Assembly (NCBI GenBank): GCA_009667805.1
Contig: CM019066.1
Location: 116,240,190 to 116,304,189, forward strand
Source: Leptobrachium leishanense
Lineage: Eukaryota; Chordata; Amphibia; Anura; Megophryidae
DNA length: 64,000 nucleotides
Direction: 5' to 3'
This document shows positions 1-13,400 of this stretch, piece by piece (position 1 is the first letter of the stretch; every line of letters begins with the position of its first letter). Under the pieces are notes generated by a model. It was not told where the DNA came from. It ran no database searches and was given only the letters and a program-made list of their open reading frames with translations. The translations under genes and the position numbers were made by a program.

Positions 1-50
1 CATTGTACAGCGCTGCGGAATATGCTGGTGCTTCATAAATTAATAATGAT
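1..50 (+). repeat. L2-type LINE 3' tail fragment
   Basis: ATTGTACAGCGCTGCGGAAT followed by an AAATTAATAATGAT tail is the 3' terminus of the L2 copy at 24437-26588, in the opposite orientation and cut by the window edge. Confidence 0.7.
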
Positions 51-1220
51 CCATCCTGAAAATGGAGTATACAAAACCAAAATGATTGCACTCTTCTTGA
101 ACATACGTTTTTCTTAGTTACTGGTGGCTTCCACTCATGGTAATATTAATGGGCTTGCTTTATAGTTGCTTAATGTATGTATGAAGGCTATTCATTAAGG
201 CGCCTTAAAGAAACCAGGGTAAGTGCTAATTCAGGTTAAGTTCATCTTTTGCACTTCATTTAATGTCTAGAACTTCTCATATAAAACTTAAATGCATAGA
301 AACCTGGCTTCTAGCACTATAGATTGTCAATGAAGACCTAAGCGTTTGCAATTAGTAGAATTCTAGTTTCGGGAAAATAACACAGCCGTGACTAAGCTAC
401 AATGGCAGAGTTGTACGGTTTCAGCTTTGTCGTTGGTGAATGGACCCAATTGTTTGTCATACCAATTGGAAGTCACATGTTTGCGCTTGGTGACCTGATA
501 TATTACTGTGGGTCCCGCACACATGCTGTAATAGGATGGCCACATTGCACTTCGTTGCTGTAAGGTGCAGTAGATGTAACTGCAGAGTTTAAAAATGCTT
601 CAGATTTGACACTAAGTTCCTACAAGGATCCACTGGAGTTAACCAGAGGAAGAGAATGGGGGAGACTAAAAATTAACTTTCCTCCTGGCTTTCTCAACCA
701 CCCCTTTTCTATTTTAACCCTAGAGTATCCAACTTTTATCCCAGTGCTGGGCTTCCTCAGCGCTGCAACGGACAAGACATACTGCAGCTTCCTCTCAAGC
801 TGCTGCATGTCACGTGCGTTCTTTCTTGTAGCGTTGCACTATGTCTTGTTTTGGTTTTTCATGCTCCATTTGGGAGACCTGCATCAATTTTAAAGTCAGT
901 TTTCCCACTGACTACACCCATTTACTTGCTGTGAGATTCTCTTGTTGATCTCTGCTCGTGGCCCTAAGCTAATGACACTCATTTAATATCGGGTATCCTT
1001 TAAATGTCAATAAATTGAATTATGTGTTCAAATTTGCAGAGACCTAGGTGTAAAATCAACATGCCACCTTTTTAGAATGTACTTTGATCTTGAAAGTGCA
1101 CTGTATAGCTAAAACGAAACTTGTCCCACATACTTTTTCTAGAGAAGGGAGGTCTGAGATTAGACACTTGAGTATTTTTCAGATTGACTTTATACAGTGA
1201 ATTAAATATTTGTTTTTTAG
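51..1220. other. SMC4 intron sequence, nothing recognised
   Basis: AT-rich intron. Short open frames lack splice context or family resemblance. No SMC4 exon was found here. Confidence 0.6.
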
Positions 1221-1406
1221 AAAGAAATTGAATATGAAAGTTTAGTGCTGGAAGAAAGTAACATAAGGAACCAGGTTCGAGAGCTTCGCCGAAAGGTCGA
1301 AGAAGCAAAGAGTTCCTTGTCTGCCAACCAAAGCAAAGGAAAGGTTCTTGATGCACTGATTCAACAAAAAAAGTCTGGAAAAATTCCTGGCATTTATGGA
1401 AGATTG
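1221..1406 (+). CDS. SMC4: SMC4 exon (coiled coil entering hinge)
   Basis: Phase 0 at both ends. Acceptor TTTTTTAG before 1221, donor GTAAGT at 1407. It encodes 62 residues: a charged coiled-coil segment, then the start of the hinge ending GIYGRL. No earlier SMC4 exon is visible between 1 and 1220. Confidence 0.93.
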
Positions 1407-4400
1407 GTAAGTTGGAAAAATGTTTTAGTGCCCAATTCCTACCCCTGTTCTTTTGGTCCTTTTTAGGCTGTCAGACGTACGCATTCTGAGCACACTGTGT
1501 GTCCGTGCACAACTGCCTTACTTTCTGACCGATGATACTGTAGACACCACACGGTCCTAGCAGTTTGACGTTCTTGCCTGAATTGCGTCTGGTGCCACGT
1601 GTGTTGTGTGTCCACACTTCTGTGTGGACATACTTCGTCTGTGGGTCTCTATTGATCATAATTTTATGCTACGACGGACGTCAAAATGTGCGGCAACACG
1701 GACGTGATCGCTGCGTTCGTGTGACACTGGCCTTGGGAGGGTGCATCTACTGTTCAGTACGTCAAGTGGCATCAGCAATCTCCAAATAGAGCAGTCTTCA
1801 AATATTGAATGGGATTATTATTGCCAGACTAATATATATAGATTAGATGTTCCTTGTGTGACTCTTGTCGTTCACTATTTGAATCCTTCATTGACACAAT
1901 TGTGTTAACTTGCTCCTCCAAAGCTCCTGCGGGGCCAGAGATAAATCTGTAACGATGCTCTTTGGTACACTACACAAATTGCAAAATCCCCATCTATGTG
2001 TTGGGACAAAATCAAATGGCTCGCTGACCAGTCACTTCTCTCAAATATCTAGGTATGTGGTTAGACCCAAATCTATCCTTTGGCCCCCACATCGAAAAAC
2101 TCTCATCTAAACTTTACCCCAAACTAGGTGCCCTGTACAGAAACAAATCCTGCCTGAGCCCTGCGATAAGAAAGCAGATTATACAACAAATGCTTATGCC
2201 GGCTTATGCCGGCTTATGCAGCTGCCCCGCAAACACACCTTCATAAATTTACTACATTGTAGCGCAAAGCGGCAGAATGAGTTATACAATGTAACTACAT
2301 GACCCACCATTGTGATATGTTAAGAGTTAAACGCACCCTTCACCTTTCCAACCTGATGTTTAAGAGATTTTCTGGGAAGCTGCCACCCTACCTGAATAGG
2401 CTGCTTCCCCTAGCAGTTCCCTCATCCTATAACCTCAGATCCAGGACCTGCACCTTACTTACAATACCACAATACAAAAAGGCAGTGGCTCGGTCCTCCT
2501 TTTCCTACAGAGCACCGCAGTTGTGGAATAACCTCCCAGGCGCCATCAAATCTTCCCCCAGTCTAAAGTCACTTAAGAAATCTCTATTAACCTACCGCAA
2601 TACCTGTAAACATGTAACATAATGACTATTTCCTACATATTTATTTTCTGTTAATCTGTATATTTGTGTTTTTAATATCTTGCATTTTATTACTTTGAAA
2701 TGTTACAGTTGTTACAGAAATACAATGTTCTTGAACCCAGGACGTACTTGAAAATGAGAAATCTCAATCTATCCTTCCTGGTAAAATACTTTATAAATAA
2801 CCAGGTCTGGTCCTATTCCGGAGTGTAGGCAATAAATAAAACTTCTCTGAAATTCTTTTACTCCAAATTGTGCCACTAAAGTTTCTGCACATTATCAATG
2901 TCGGCCAATGTGCTAGGACTTTTTTTTTCAAATCCGGTTCAATTTTCCTGACATTAGAAACACTGAGCCCTAGGTAAAATATAAATCAGATAGTGTTTTT
3001 TGTTTTTTTTGCCAGTGGTGTGAGTAGTTTTTTTAAGGAATTTTAAAACCATAAAACATGTAAATAATAAAAGGTCCCATAAATAACAAAAAATGTCTTA
3101 CAGAATATTAAAGAAAATCCATTTTAAAATAATCAAAGTCTGTAAAAAAAAAAAAAAAGTTTGCAAATTAACCCTTTCGCTGCTGAGCCTTTTCCCACCT
3201 CTGTGCTGAGCTCATTTTAACCGGTTTCGCTCATCATGTTTAACCGCGTTTTGAAGCCTTATTTTAATATATGACCCAGACATATTATATATCGTTCTTT
3301 CCGGCAGACTGTGCAGATTCATAATATGTCATTATTATATGTATACGTTATGTCATGTCTGTATATTATAACAAAAAATGCAATAAAATTTGCATTTTCA
3401 ATAATTTACAATGTGTAAAGTGTTTTTTTTTCACATTTTAAAATGCGATCGTTTGCGGTTATGAGGAATCGTTACTTTTTTTGGGGGGAAATTACGTGTT
3501 TTTTAGCAAACGTGTCGTCGTCCCCCGTCCCCCCCCCCCTAGAAAAAATCGTTAGTGCAGCATCATTGTTCACATTATAATTGAAATGGGAACAATATTG
3601 TTGCACTAATAAATCTAAAAAAAAATAAAATAATAATTTTATTTTATTAAAAAAAAATGTTTTTTTTTTTTTTTTACATGGTCATGTTTGGTATCATTGG
3701 AAAGGCCACGCTCTGGCCGTTCCAATGATAGCAAACATTAACCCCTAGCTGTCACGGATCGGGAGATAGGGGGTTCCAATTAACCCCCTATCTCCACTAT
3801 AGGTGGCAGCAAGGGGTTAATTTCAAAACTGGCGCTCTGCGCGATGACATCCCGGAAGCTTGGCCGACATCCAAGATGTCGGCCGGCTCCAGGAGGGGAC
3901 CGCGATACGGCGCATGTTGGCGCCATATCGCGATCCAGCCCCCTAGGGGTTAAAGACAGCCGCTGCTTGGAAGGGCAGGCTGTGCCCTTCCAGGCGGTGC
4001 CTGCCTTTTAATCGCTGGCCCGCGGGGAAGGGGAGGGGGAGAGGTCCGAAGGACCATTCCCCCCCCCCCCCTCCCCTTCAGGCACCTTCCCTGCAATGAC
4101 GGGGGGGTGCCTGAAATAGACGTCATCACGCGTGCGCGATGACGCCTATCGTGCCCGCCGGGGTCCCGGAGGCTAGGCTGACATGGATGATGTCAGCCCG
4201 CACCGGGGGGCCGAGCGATCAGCCAGAATACCGGCTGATCGCGGCTGCAAAGGGAGGACGCGCTCAGCGCATCCTCCGCAGCCAAGTACTGGTGTGGTTG
4301 GACGCGCTAAGCGCGTCCACCGCATTGAAGTGGTTAAAAGAATAAACTGTTGAATAAACACAGCTTTTTTTCATTTTCATTGAAACTTCGGGGATTCGCC

Positions 4401-7400
4401 TGTTTAAACCTGCAAACTGAAGCACCAAAAATCTGGGCATTTCGCTGCAGTTCGACGTTCTCTTGATAGATTAACCATTACTTCTATGGGGAATTTCGCT
4501 GCCACCGAATTGTGGTCATCTGAGGGTGATTTGCCAGCAAAATATTTGAATTTCCAGCTTTCTGGGTAGCCGAATTGCCACGCAATTGCACCATACGGTG
4601 AAATTCACTATTCGTTAGCAAGTAATCTTATTGAATAAACCTTTTATGAAGTGATAAATAGAACTACTCAGACTACAGCCTGTTGCAAAGTACTGTTTTT
4701 GGCTCCCCATGCTTTCCTTTTTAAAGTCCGCTCTGGTGTCTTCTAGTCTATTTCTGTATGTAACTTATGCATTCTTTCACTTCACTCCATCAGGGTGACC
4801 TTGGAGCTATTGATGAGAAATACGATGTGGCTATTTCATCATGTTGTGGTGCCCTGGATCATATCGTTGTGGATACTATTGATACAGCTCAAGAATGTGT
4901 AAATTTTCTGAAAAGACAAAATGTTGGCGTTGCAACATTCATTGGTTTAGACAAGGTACTGGATGGAAATTTCATAACTTTGTGCGGATACAAACATAAG
5001 GTTCTTGGGCAGCTTTTAAGTACTGAAGACTTGATTTTATTTTCTCCCGCAGATGAAAGTTTGGGAAAAAGGCATGGATAAGATTCAGACCCCTGAAAAT
5101 ATTCCTCGCCTATTTGACATGGTGAAGCTAAAGAATGAGCACATTAGACCAGCATTCTATTTTGCATTGCGAGATACGCTGGTTGCTGATAATCTAGACC
5201 AAGCAACCAGAGTTGCTTTTCAGAAGAATAAGCGATGGAGAGTTGTAACAATGCAAGGGCAGATTATTGAACAATCAGGTAATAAATCTATTGTATACAC
5301 AACCACTACAGTTTTGTTCAGTCCCACTCGCTTGATAAAGTTTAAGCATCAAATCTTGGTTGTCGGCTCTGTTTTACCTAGCCATTAACTGATTTATGGG
5401 GAGCTTTGCATCCCATTAACCCCTTAACAATCAAGCAATTTTTGTTGAAAAATGTTTTATCCTAACACTTTACAGAAATTGTTGCATTTTATCCTATATT
5501 TAAGAAAAAATTGATGTAAACGTGCTCCTTTTTTAATTTATTCGTTTAGGCTTTACAGAAATATTTTTGTAATTAGAGCTGGGAAGGCCTGGGAAAATGG
5601 GGGGCTCCCCCCCCCCCAGATAAATTGAGAAAATCAAGTGTAATATGTTCTTTTTTACAATGATAGGTCTAATGATATGGTATTAAATCCTATATAACAT
5701 TAAGACCTTAATGAAAGACTTCTGCGACTTTAAAGTCTTAAATCGTTAAAAGTTCTCTCAGCTGAAGACAAGCCAATCTTGGAATACAATTCAAGTAACA
5801 TGTCTCAATGCAATATTCAAACAAAATATGCATTTCAGCCACTAGGGGGCACTGCAGGGAAAAGGCTTCAGTTTAGCATGATTGTGAGTTCCATCTTGTA
5901 CCTCCTACAGGGGTTGTTGGGATACAGTTGATGGTTTCTGTCTTCCCCAGGCCTTAATTGACCGATAAGTAAGAGGTTATATTTGATCCCTTTGACTTCA
6001 AAATTTCAAGGAATCCAGAATCGCTAGTTGTAATAAGATTCTGAACTATAGATGGAGTTCCTTATCTTACAAAATTTCACATGGGGTCTGCATTATTGGT
6101 ATGCAGGCAGGAATAGTTTTTGTACAGTAAATTTCAAAGTTGGTTAATAAAAATGTTCACTAAAAGAAATCCACATAAGTAGGATTTCTGATGGAGATTA
6201 GCAGTTCAGTTTCCAGAAAACACCAATAGAATATCTGGTTGTCACATATTGCCTACGTATGGAAATTACAGTAACCCCTTGTATCTAATGTACAGGGATT
6301 TTCAGTAATTATAAACACCTGAATCTTATTCCTGTAGAGCAGTGAGTGACTTAGATCTGTGTATTCTGCCCTCTCCCTGGCTATTGCATTGCAACAGCCA
6401 AAGTGTTTGGATTTTTTTGTTGCAGTAAGAATTAGGGCTGCTGTTTTTGGAGCTTGTTTTATCTCACTCCAGGGTGGCTGGAGAGAATGCCTGTGGATTT
6501 TGTTTCTCCACTGGGGACACACTAATCCTGCTTTAAAAAGGGGTTTTCATATGCTAATAATTGCTTTTCAACGTTTTACAATACAAAATTAACTCTAACT
6601 GGCTCATGCCATTTATAGACCTGAATGCGTGCTTGACTGGCCAAGTCTCTCGTGGTCTACATATAGCTCCATTACTTATGGTGCAAGGACATGCCATTTT
6701 GGCGCACTGCCCATCCTGTCTTGTCTACAATATCATGCCCACGGCTATTTCATGCATTTCACTCCCCCTTTTTCATTTTCTGCCCTATGACAAAACTTCC
6801 ACTTTTTCGTTTGCCCCACTTCAGAACTCCGATCAGAGATTCCGATCCGACCCGTGAACGTGCCTGCACTCTGTCACTAGTGGAACTTTGGCGTGTCTGA
6901 CGTTTGCACCAACACCCTGTCCTCAGAGGCTGATGCGATTTAGCACCGGGGTAGCTTTCATTGTACAAAAATGCCTTCTAGATACACCTGGTATGGTAGA
7001 CTCGAACGGAGTGTCTCAACCTGTCAAACTAGATGGAGGCGCATGTAGGTTGCAGAAGGGTAGGCTAAACTTGTTGTTGGTCCACATTTCTGGTATGAAT
7101 TTTAGGCGAGTATGGACCTACCCTGACTGTTTTTATTCAAGGACCCCCCTTGTTATATATAATATGCAGGTGTTGGGGGTAACGGAGACGCTGACACTCT
7201 ACTTGACCACAGAAGATTGTTGTCTTTGCGATTTGATTCATAAAGTGGTTTAATATATATCAAATGCTATGGATATTGTTAGGGATGCACCGAAATTTCA
7301 GCCACCGACATTATCGGCTGAAAATGGTGGTTTCGGCCAAAATGGAAAACTCAGTCAAAAATAAATCTGTCGAAAAATTTGCCTTTCAAAATAGGACCCG

Positions 7401-10400
7401 GAGGCCCGCCTGAGCCCTGTATGAGCTTGGAGACCAGCCGGGCTCAGGCGAGTCCCCGGCTCAGCCTGGAGGCCCAGCCGACGGATTTTGTTTGTGGGTG
7501 AGAGCATTGCACATACCTACATCGGCCCGGAGTCCTCCTGCATCCAGTGTGTCCTCTCCGTTAGTCGCCGGTATGATGTCACGTAAGCCTTTGACGTAAA
7601 AAAAGGCTTTTTTGATGTCATCCCGGCGACCGGCACAGAGAGCGGACACTGGATGCAGGAGGACTCCCACCGGTGGAGGACTCGCCTACATCCTCCTACT
7701 TCGGCCCTGAGCTCCAGCGGTGGCAGTCTTGTGGTGACAGTCCTCCGGCAGCCGGTTACCGCTCTCCGTCAGACGCAAGTATTACGTTGCGGAAGTGGAA
7801 GCCTTTGACCTGTCTGTCCGCAGGGTCAAAGGCTTCCACCTCTGCGACGTCATCCTTGCGCCTGACGGAGAGCGGCATCCGGCTGCCGGAGGACTCGCCA
7901 CAGGACTGCCACCGCTGGAGGTCAGGGCCGAAGTAGGTGAGTATGTAGGTGCAGCCATCCGAACCTGGGCCTCGAGGCCTGGCCGAGTAAGCTGCTCGGC
8001 CGGCCTCCAGGCTCAAGTGAGCCCCCGGCTTGGCTTGGCCTGGCCTCCAGGCCCAGGTTCTCCTTTCTGATTTTCGGTGTCGATTTTCGGGCAAAACCGA
8101 TCCTGAATTTTCGGCATCGGCCGGGAATTCCCATTTCGATGCACCACTAGATATTGTAAGTTTGAATAATGACGCCATGGCTAGAACACTGCAATGTTAA
8201 GTAACTGTAGACGTGTTTAACAGTTTCCATACTTTGTCTATTTTTTCCTAGGTACAATGACAGGAGGTGGGGGAAGGGTTATGAAAGGCAGAATGGGATC
8301 TTCTATTGTGGTTGAAATATCAAGTGAGCAGGTTGGTGTTACTTGTTCCCCTTTGACCTATAACACGTTGTTGTTGCCCCCTTTATTTAGCGATGCTCTT
8401 TATTTTTACTTTTAGTTACAAAAAATGGAATCCAATCTGAATTCGGACTCAAATAAAGCCACTGCAGTACAGGAGCGTAAAGTACAGCTGGAAGAGGAAT
8501 TATCTAAACTACGCCAAGCTACAAGGGAGATGAAAAATACTTCTGAGAAATATACAGCTAGTCTGCAGGTACAAAATCATTCCAGTGAATTGGGTTGAAG
8601 ATGTGCGGCATGTATTTTTATTTTTTTCCTCAATTACTGTTCACAGAAATTTTGGTGAACGGAAACTCTGTTCTTATGCCTCATCTTTAAAATAATCCTT
8701 TCCTTTAATTGCACCGTATACATCCAGGTATATTTATAAATGCCAATTGTGAACCGTGATGGGGAGTTAGATCCACTGACTCAACTTCTGTTTTTCCTAA
8801 CGTGTAGAGTCTTTCTGAACAAGAAGTACACCTAAAAGCTCAGGTGAAAGAACTAGAAGCCAATGTAGCTGCTACTCTACCAGATAAAAACCAGCAAAAA
8901 CAAATGGAAAAAACCCTGGAAACATTCAGAAAAGGTACGAACATTCAATTTAAAGAGGAATTGTCAATTCCCCACAAATTGTACCATCTAGAACTCAAGC
9001 AGCTGTTTTTGACTTGAATCTCTTTATTTGAAGAATAAGGGTAGGCTGGCTCTATTCAACTGGGGCAAAAACAGGGCAACCCATTATAATGGCATTTTAT
9101 CATATATCCAGTATCCCCATATGTTATTTATAAAAGTGTATATCCTAGATATTTTTTTTTTTTGTTTTTTTCCTTCTCAAAAGTCGAGTTCAATAAACAG
9201 ATTTCAGTAATCCAAAAAAACACCGCAAAAAGAGTCCGAAATAACATTCAGGGTTATCCAGAGATTTGAAAAGTCACCGCACGTTCGGTGACTTTTCGTT
9301 CCCTGCACTTCGGGGCTATTTGGCGATCCTAGTTCTCCGACCCTGTGGTGTATTCAGCAAGCACCGCAAGGCCTCCGTAGTGCAGGGAAAACCCGCCGCA
9401 AACACAACGAACACTCACCGAACCCTGCAGAAACGGCTGGATTAACCCCGCCGAACATGCCAGAGAAACCCGAATAGCCGCTGATCAGAGCAGCCGCCGG
9501 AAAAACCCGACATGCAGACGAACGAGGTGAAAAGAAAAAAAAAACCTGTATGCTTGAAAATGGAAACGCTGTTTGGAAAAATACTACTGAATGAAAATGT
9601 CTAAAATTTACATAGAAGATCCAATGAATGAGAATAAAAAGGCGGTTATAGAAAAATGAGAACTATTTTAAAAAAAAAAAAAGGAAAATGTTTTGCAAAC
9701 AAATGCCTATAAGGCTGCTGTCAGACGAGTGTCAGTTCTGTCAGTTCACGTCCGTGATTGCCCCTAAAAGTACGTCCGTGATAGCATGACAGGAAGCCCA
9801 TCGGAGCCCGTTACACGAAGTACGTCCGCACTGAACTGCGGACGCACAACGGCCACGGCCCACGGACGCAAGGCAGGCAAGAACGTACAACCGCTAGAAC
9901 GGCCGCACAAAGTGCGCAACGTCCGCATAGCTTTGTGTGTGAGTGATGGAACGTGGTCAGACGGACTGCATTTATACGTCCAGCATTTTTCACGGACAAA
10001 ATGGTTTTGCTTTTTAATTTATTTTCCCTCCTACATCCGTCAAAATATATACGTCAGTGAAAAAAACGGACTGTCTGGCCACTACTGCGTCTTCCGTACT
10101 TCCGTGTGCACGGACGTACAGTCCGTAGAAATCACGCTCGTCTGACCCTAGCCTTAGATCCTAAAAAAATCTATAGATTAAGAGACTCTTTACTGCAGAA
10201 TATAATAATAATCGGTTTATTTAGATATTGGATTAAAACGGGAATATTTTTAACATTGAAGCCTATGGGATTCGCCTGAATAAATCTGTTGAATGAAACC
10301 ACCAAACAGCAGGGCATTTCGGCAACTTTTCACTGCGGTTTTGTGTTCTGAATAGACGAAGCATTGCTCCTCTATGGGGGATTTCACGGTCCTCAAACAG

Positions 10401-13400
10401 GCAATGAACAGGCACCGTATGTGCAGGCAATTCGCCAAGATTTGGCGAACTGCCTGCTCTCTGTATAGCCGAATGGCATGGAAAGGTAAGTGTACCCTGA
10501 ATTTCAGTGTTCGTTACCTTTTCAGGGCCAGATCAGCTTTTTGAATAACCCTGATAGACCTTTGGGTACTGCGAAAGGCACCAATCACATGAAAGTCAAA
10601 ATGTAAGATGTGGAGCGGCATACGCAGAGATTGAAGCAGTACTAAAGGGTCGATGGCGGGAACCTGGACCACAAAGACTATAAAATACACATAACGTTCC
10701 AGTAAAAAAAAAAACGGACACTTCGTGTCCTAATACTTTTATTAACCCTTTAAGGACAGCGGCAATTTTACAACACCGGACTGCGACAAGAACACAGATG
10801 CAGGCTTTTAAACACAGCAGCCTGTTTAAAGACCAATACATGCATTTACATAGATATATATATCTCTCTCTCTTCCCCCCCCCCCCCCCCCCCATCCTGT
10901 ATAACCTGGCACGGAGCCTCATGACCGCGTGTTCCTCCGAGCAGCTCAGGAGTGCTCCTGCACGCAGCCTCAGCCCTTTGAAGGCTGAGACACACTCTCA
11001 TGAGATCTCAGCGTAGGCGCGTCACAGCCTTCAGAGGACTGAGGACTATGGGGGGGGGGGGGCGCGGCCGCCCGAGGGGGGAAATCATCACGGCACTCGG
11101 GAACGCGGCCAGTCGAGCAGCTGCTAGCAGAATGCTGTTAATGCACTCCGTTAGCAGCCCCGGCTGCTCATAGCGGGAACCTGTGTTCCCACAACATTTT
11201 TATTTATTTTTTAAAAAATGCCGGTACTCCTTTACAAACCAAAAAAAACAGTAAATAAGAACTTCATAGCGGACCGAGGTCAGGGGACCCCCAGAGCAAG
11301 TCCGGAGAGAGCTACGGGGGCAATTTACGAGGTCTGAGGAGCGGGGCGCGTTGGGAGGAGATCCATGGCTCCCAGAGTTGGAATGTTTGGCTGCCCAACT
11401 ACATGATTCGATCCCCATTTTATACACATACCACACTTTAGCAATAATCGCCAGTAGAACTGGCAAGGAAGTTTTCCAGAGGCGGGCTATACAATTTCTA
11501 GTAGCCGTACAGATCCTGTGGGTCAGGCGGAGAGGAGCGAGAAAGGCCATATCGAATGTAGGGGCTAATCATAAGTATTTTTTTTTTTTTATTCTGCTTG
11601 ATTATTTGGTAGGCTTTCTATGGAAGGGTCAAAGCCTCCTTAAATTGGTCTTTAGAGGTTAGAGTATAGTTTATGCACATGGGATCAAATTGGCCATAAA
11701 GTAAGTTATTTTTTTTTTTATTTTTTTGTATTATGGGAGAGGAAGGGTTGTTATACCACAGTCAGAAGACTTCAACTTTCAGAGTGGGATTCCCTGCCAA
11801 GCTAGTTATTGTACAAACTCTATGCAACCCACTCTAGGTTATTCAGTTTGCTATTTACAAGAGAACTTTTATCACTGGGTATCTTGTATCAACCCAAAAT
11901 TATGCCACATATACACCTGGAAACTGATACTGCTGTATATATTGGCAAGGTTGCAAGATCTTTCTGAGGAATAGTTGACCTGTGATACTAGTGACAAAAG
12001 ATAAATTAAAATTCAAATAGGTGCTGCTTAAGGCCTGTGTCAGACGAGCGCACTGATCACGTCCGTGTTGCCGCACATTTGTACGTTCGTTATAGCATAT
12101 AATTCTGACCAATGGAGCCCCACACACGAAGTACGTCCGCACCGAACTGCGGACACATAACGGACGCGGCAAACCGACTCAGGTTAAGCAAGAAAGTAAA
12201 TCCGCTAGAACGGACGCACAGAGTTCGCTGCATCCACAACGTCCGCATGGCTTTGTGTGTGAGTGATGGAACGAAGTCAGACGGACTGCATTTTTGACGG
12301 ACAAAATGTTTTTCATATTAATTTATTTTCCCTTCTAAATCAGTCAAAAAATGTCACAAACTGACTGTGTGGCCACTACTTGGTCGTCAGTCAGAAAGTA
12401 CGTCTGTTGTGCACGGACGCACAGAATGCGTTCGTCTGACCCTAGCCTAAAGGTTTACTGGTGTCCTAACTAAAATGAGTAAGCAACATGCTGTGTAGTT
12501 TTTTGTTTTTTTTCCTTGCACTAGGAGCAGCAGTCTCCATTGAGCAGTCCCTGTCCTGTAGAGTTGGCATGGACAGAATGTCCTTTTTCAGCTTTGCTGT
12601 ATGTACTCTAGATCTAGTGGTAATATTAATTTTAGCTTAGCCTTTTCCTGCAAAAGTGCCTTTTTAACACTGGTTAGCTGGGAGTGTGTACTTCTTCGAT
12701 TTATATGATGGAACTTATTGTTCATTGCGTATTTTCATGGTGGGATGATCCGTGATGCTGGACAATTAGAACATCTGTTTTATAGGGTGAATATGAGTTT
12801 GTTCCTGTTTGAGGGGAACCTGTTTTATATAGTGACTCTTGTGTTTTGTAATTTTAAGAATATGAGAAGGCCGCAGAGAAGTCAGGAAAGGTAGAAGACG
12901 AAGTTAAAAGACTGCACAAGCTCATAGTTGATATTAACAATCATAAACTGAAAGCACAACAAGACAAGCTAGATAAAATCAACAAAGAGATGGATGATTG
13001 CACATCAGCGATCACCAAAGCACAGGTATCCATCAAGACAGCTGACAGGTATGACCTCGTTCTTTTATATTGCTGTATGCATAAACTATTGAGCAGAGAA
13101 TGGCATTATTAACATTAAGGGTCATTGTTATTCTGTTCTTGGTTTTCTATTTAAAGAAACCTCAAAAAAGCTGAAGATGCAGTTGTCCGAACAGAACAGG
13201 AAATTGTAGAAAATGACAAAAGTATTGAAGAGCTGACAGAGGAACTGAAACATCTTGAAGAAAAAGCCACTGCTATTTTGAATGAGTGCAAAGAAGCTGA
13301 GGTATGGTTTTCACTGTTTTTATTTGATTCGTTAGTTTATATTTGCACAAGCCTGTATTTTGGGGTTGTGGGTTATTGTAACCATTAACACCAGTTTAGA

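Noticed and set aside
6888..7253. Possible extra exon or gene in an SMC4 intron
   Set aside because: No family motif, no splice context, and the SMC4 frame closes perfectly without it.
7461..8178. ORFs inside the hAT MITE
   Set aside because: GC-rich palindrome gives long frames on both strands; no BED finger or hATC motif.
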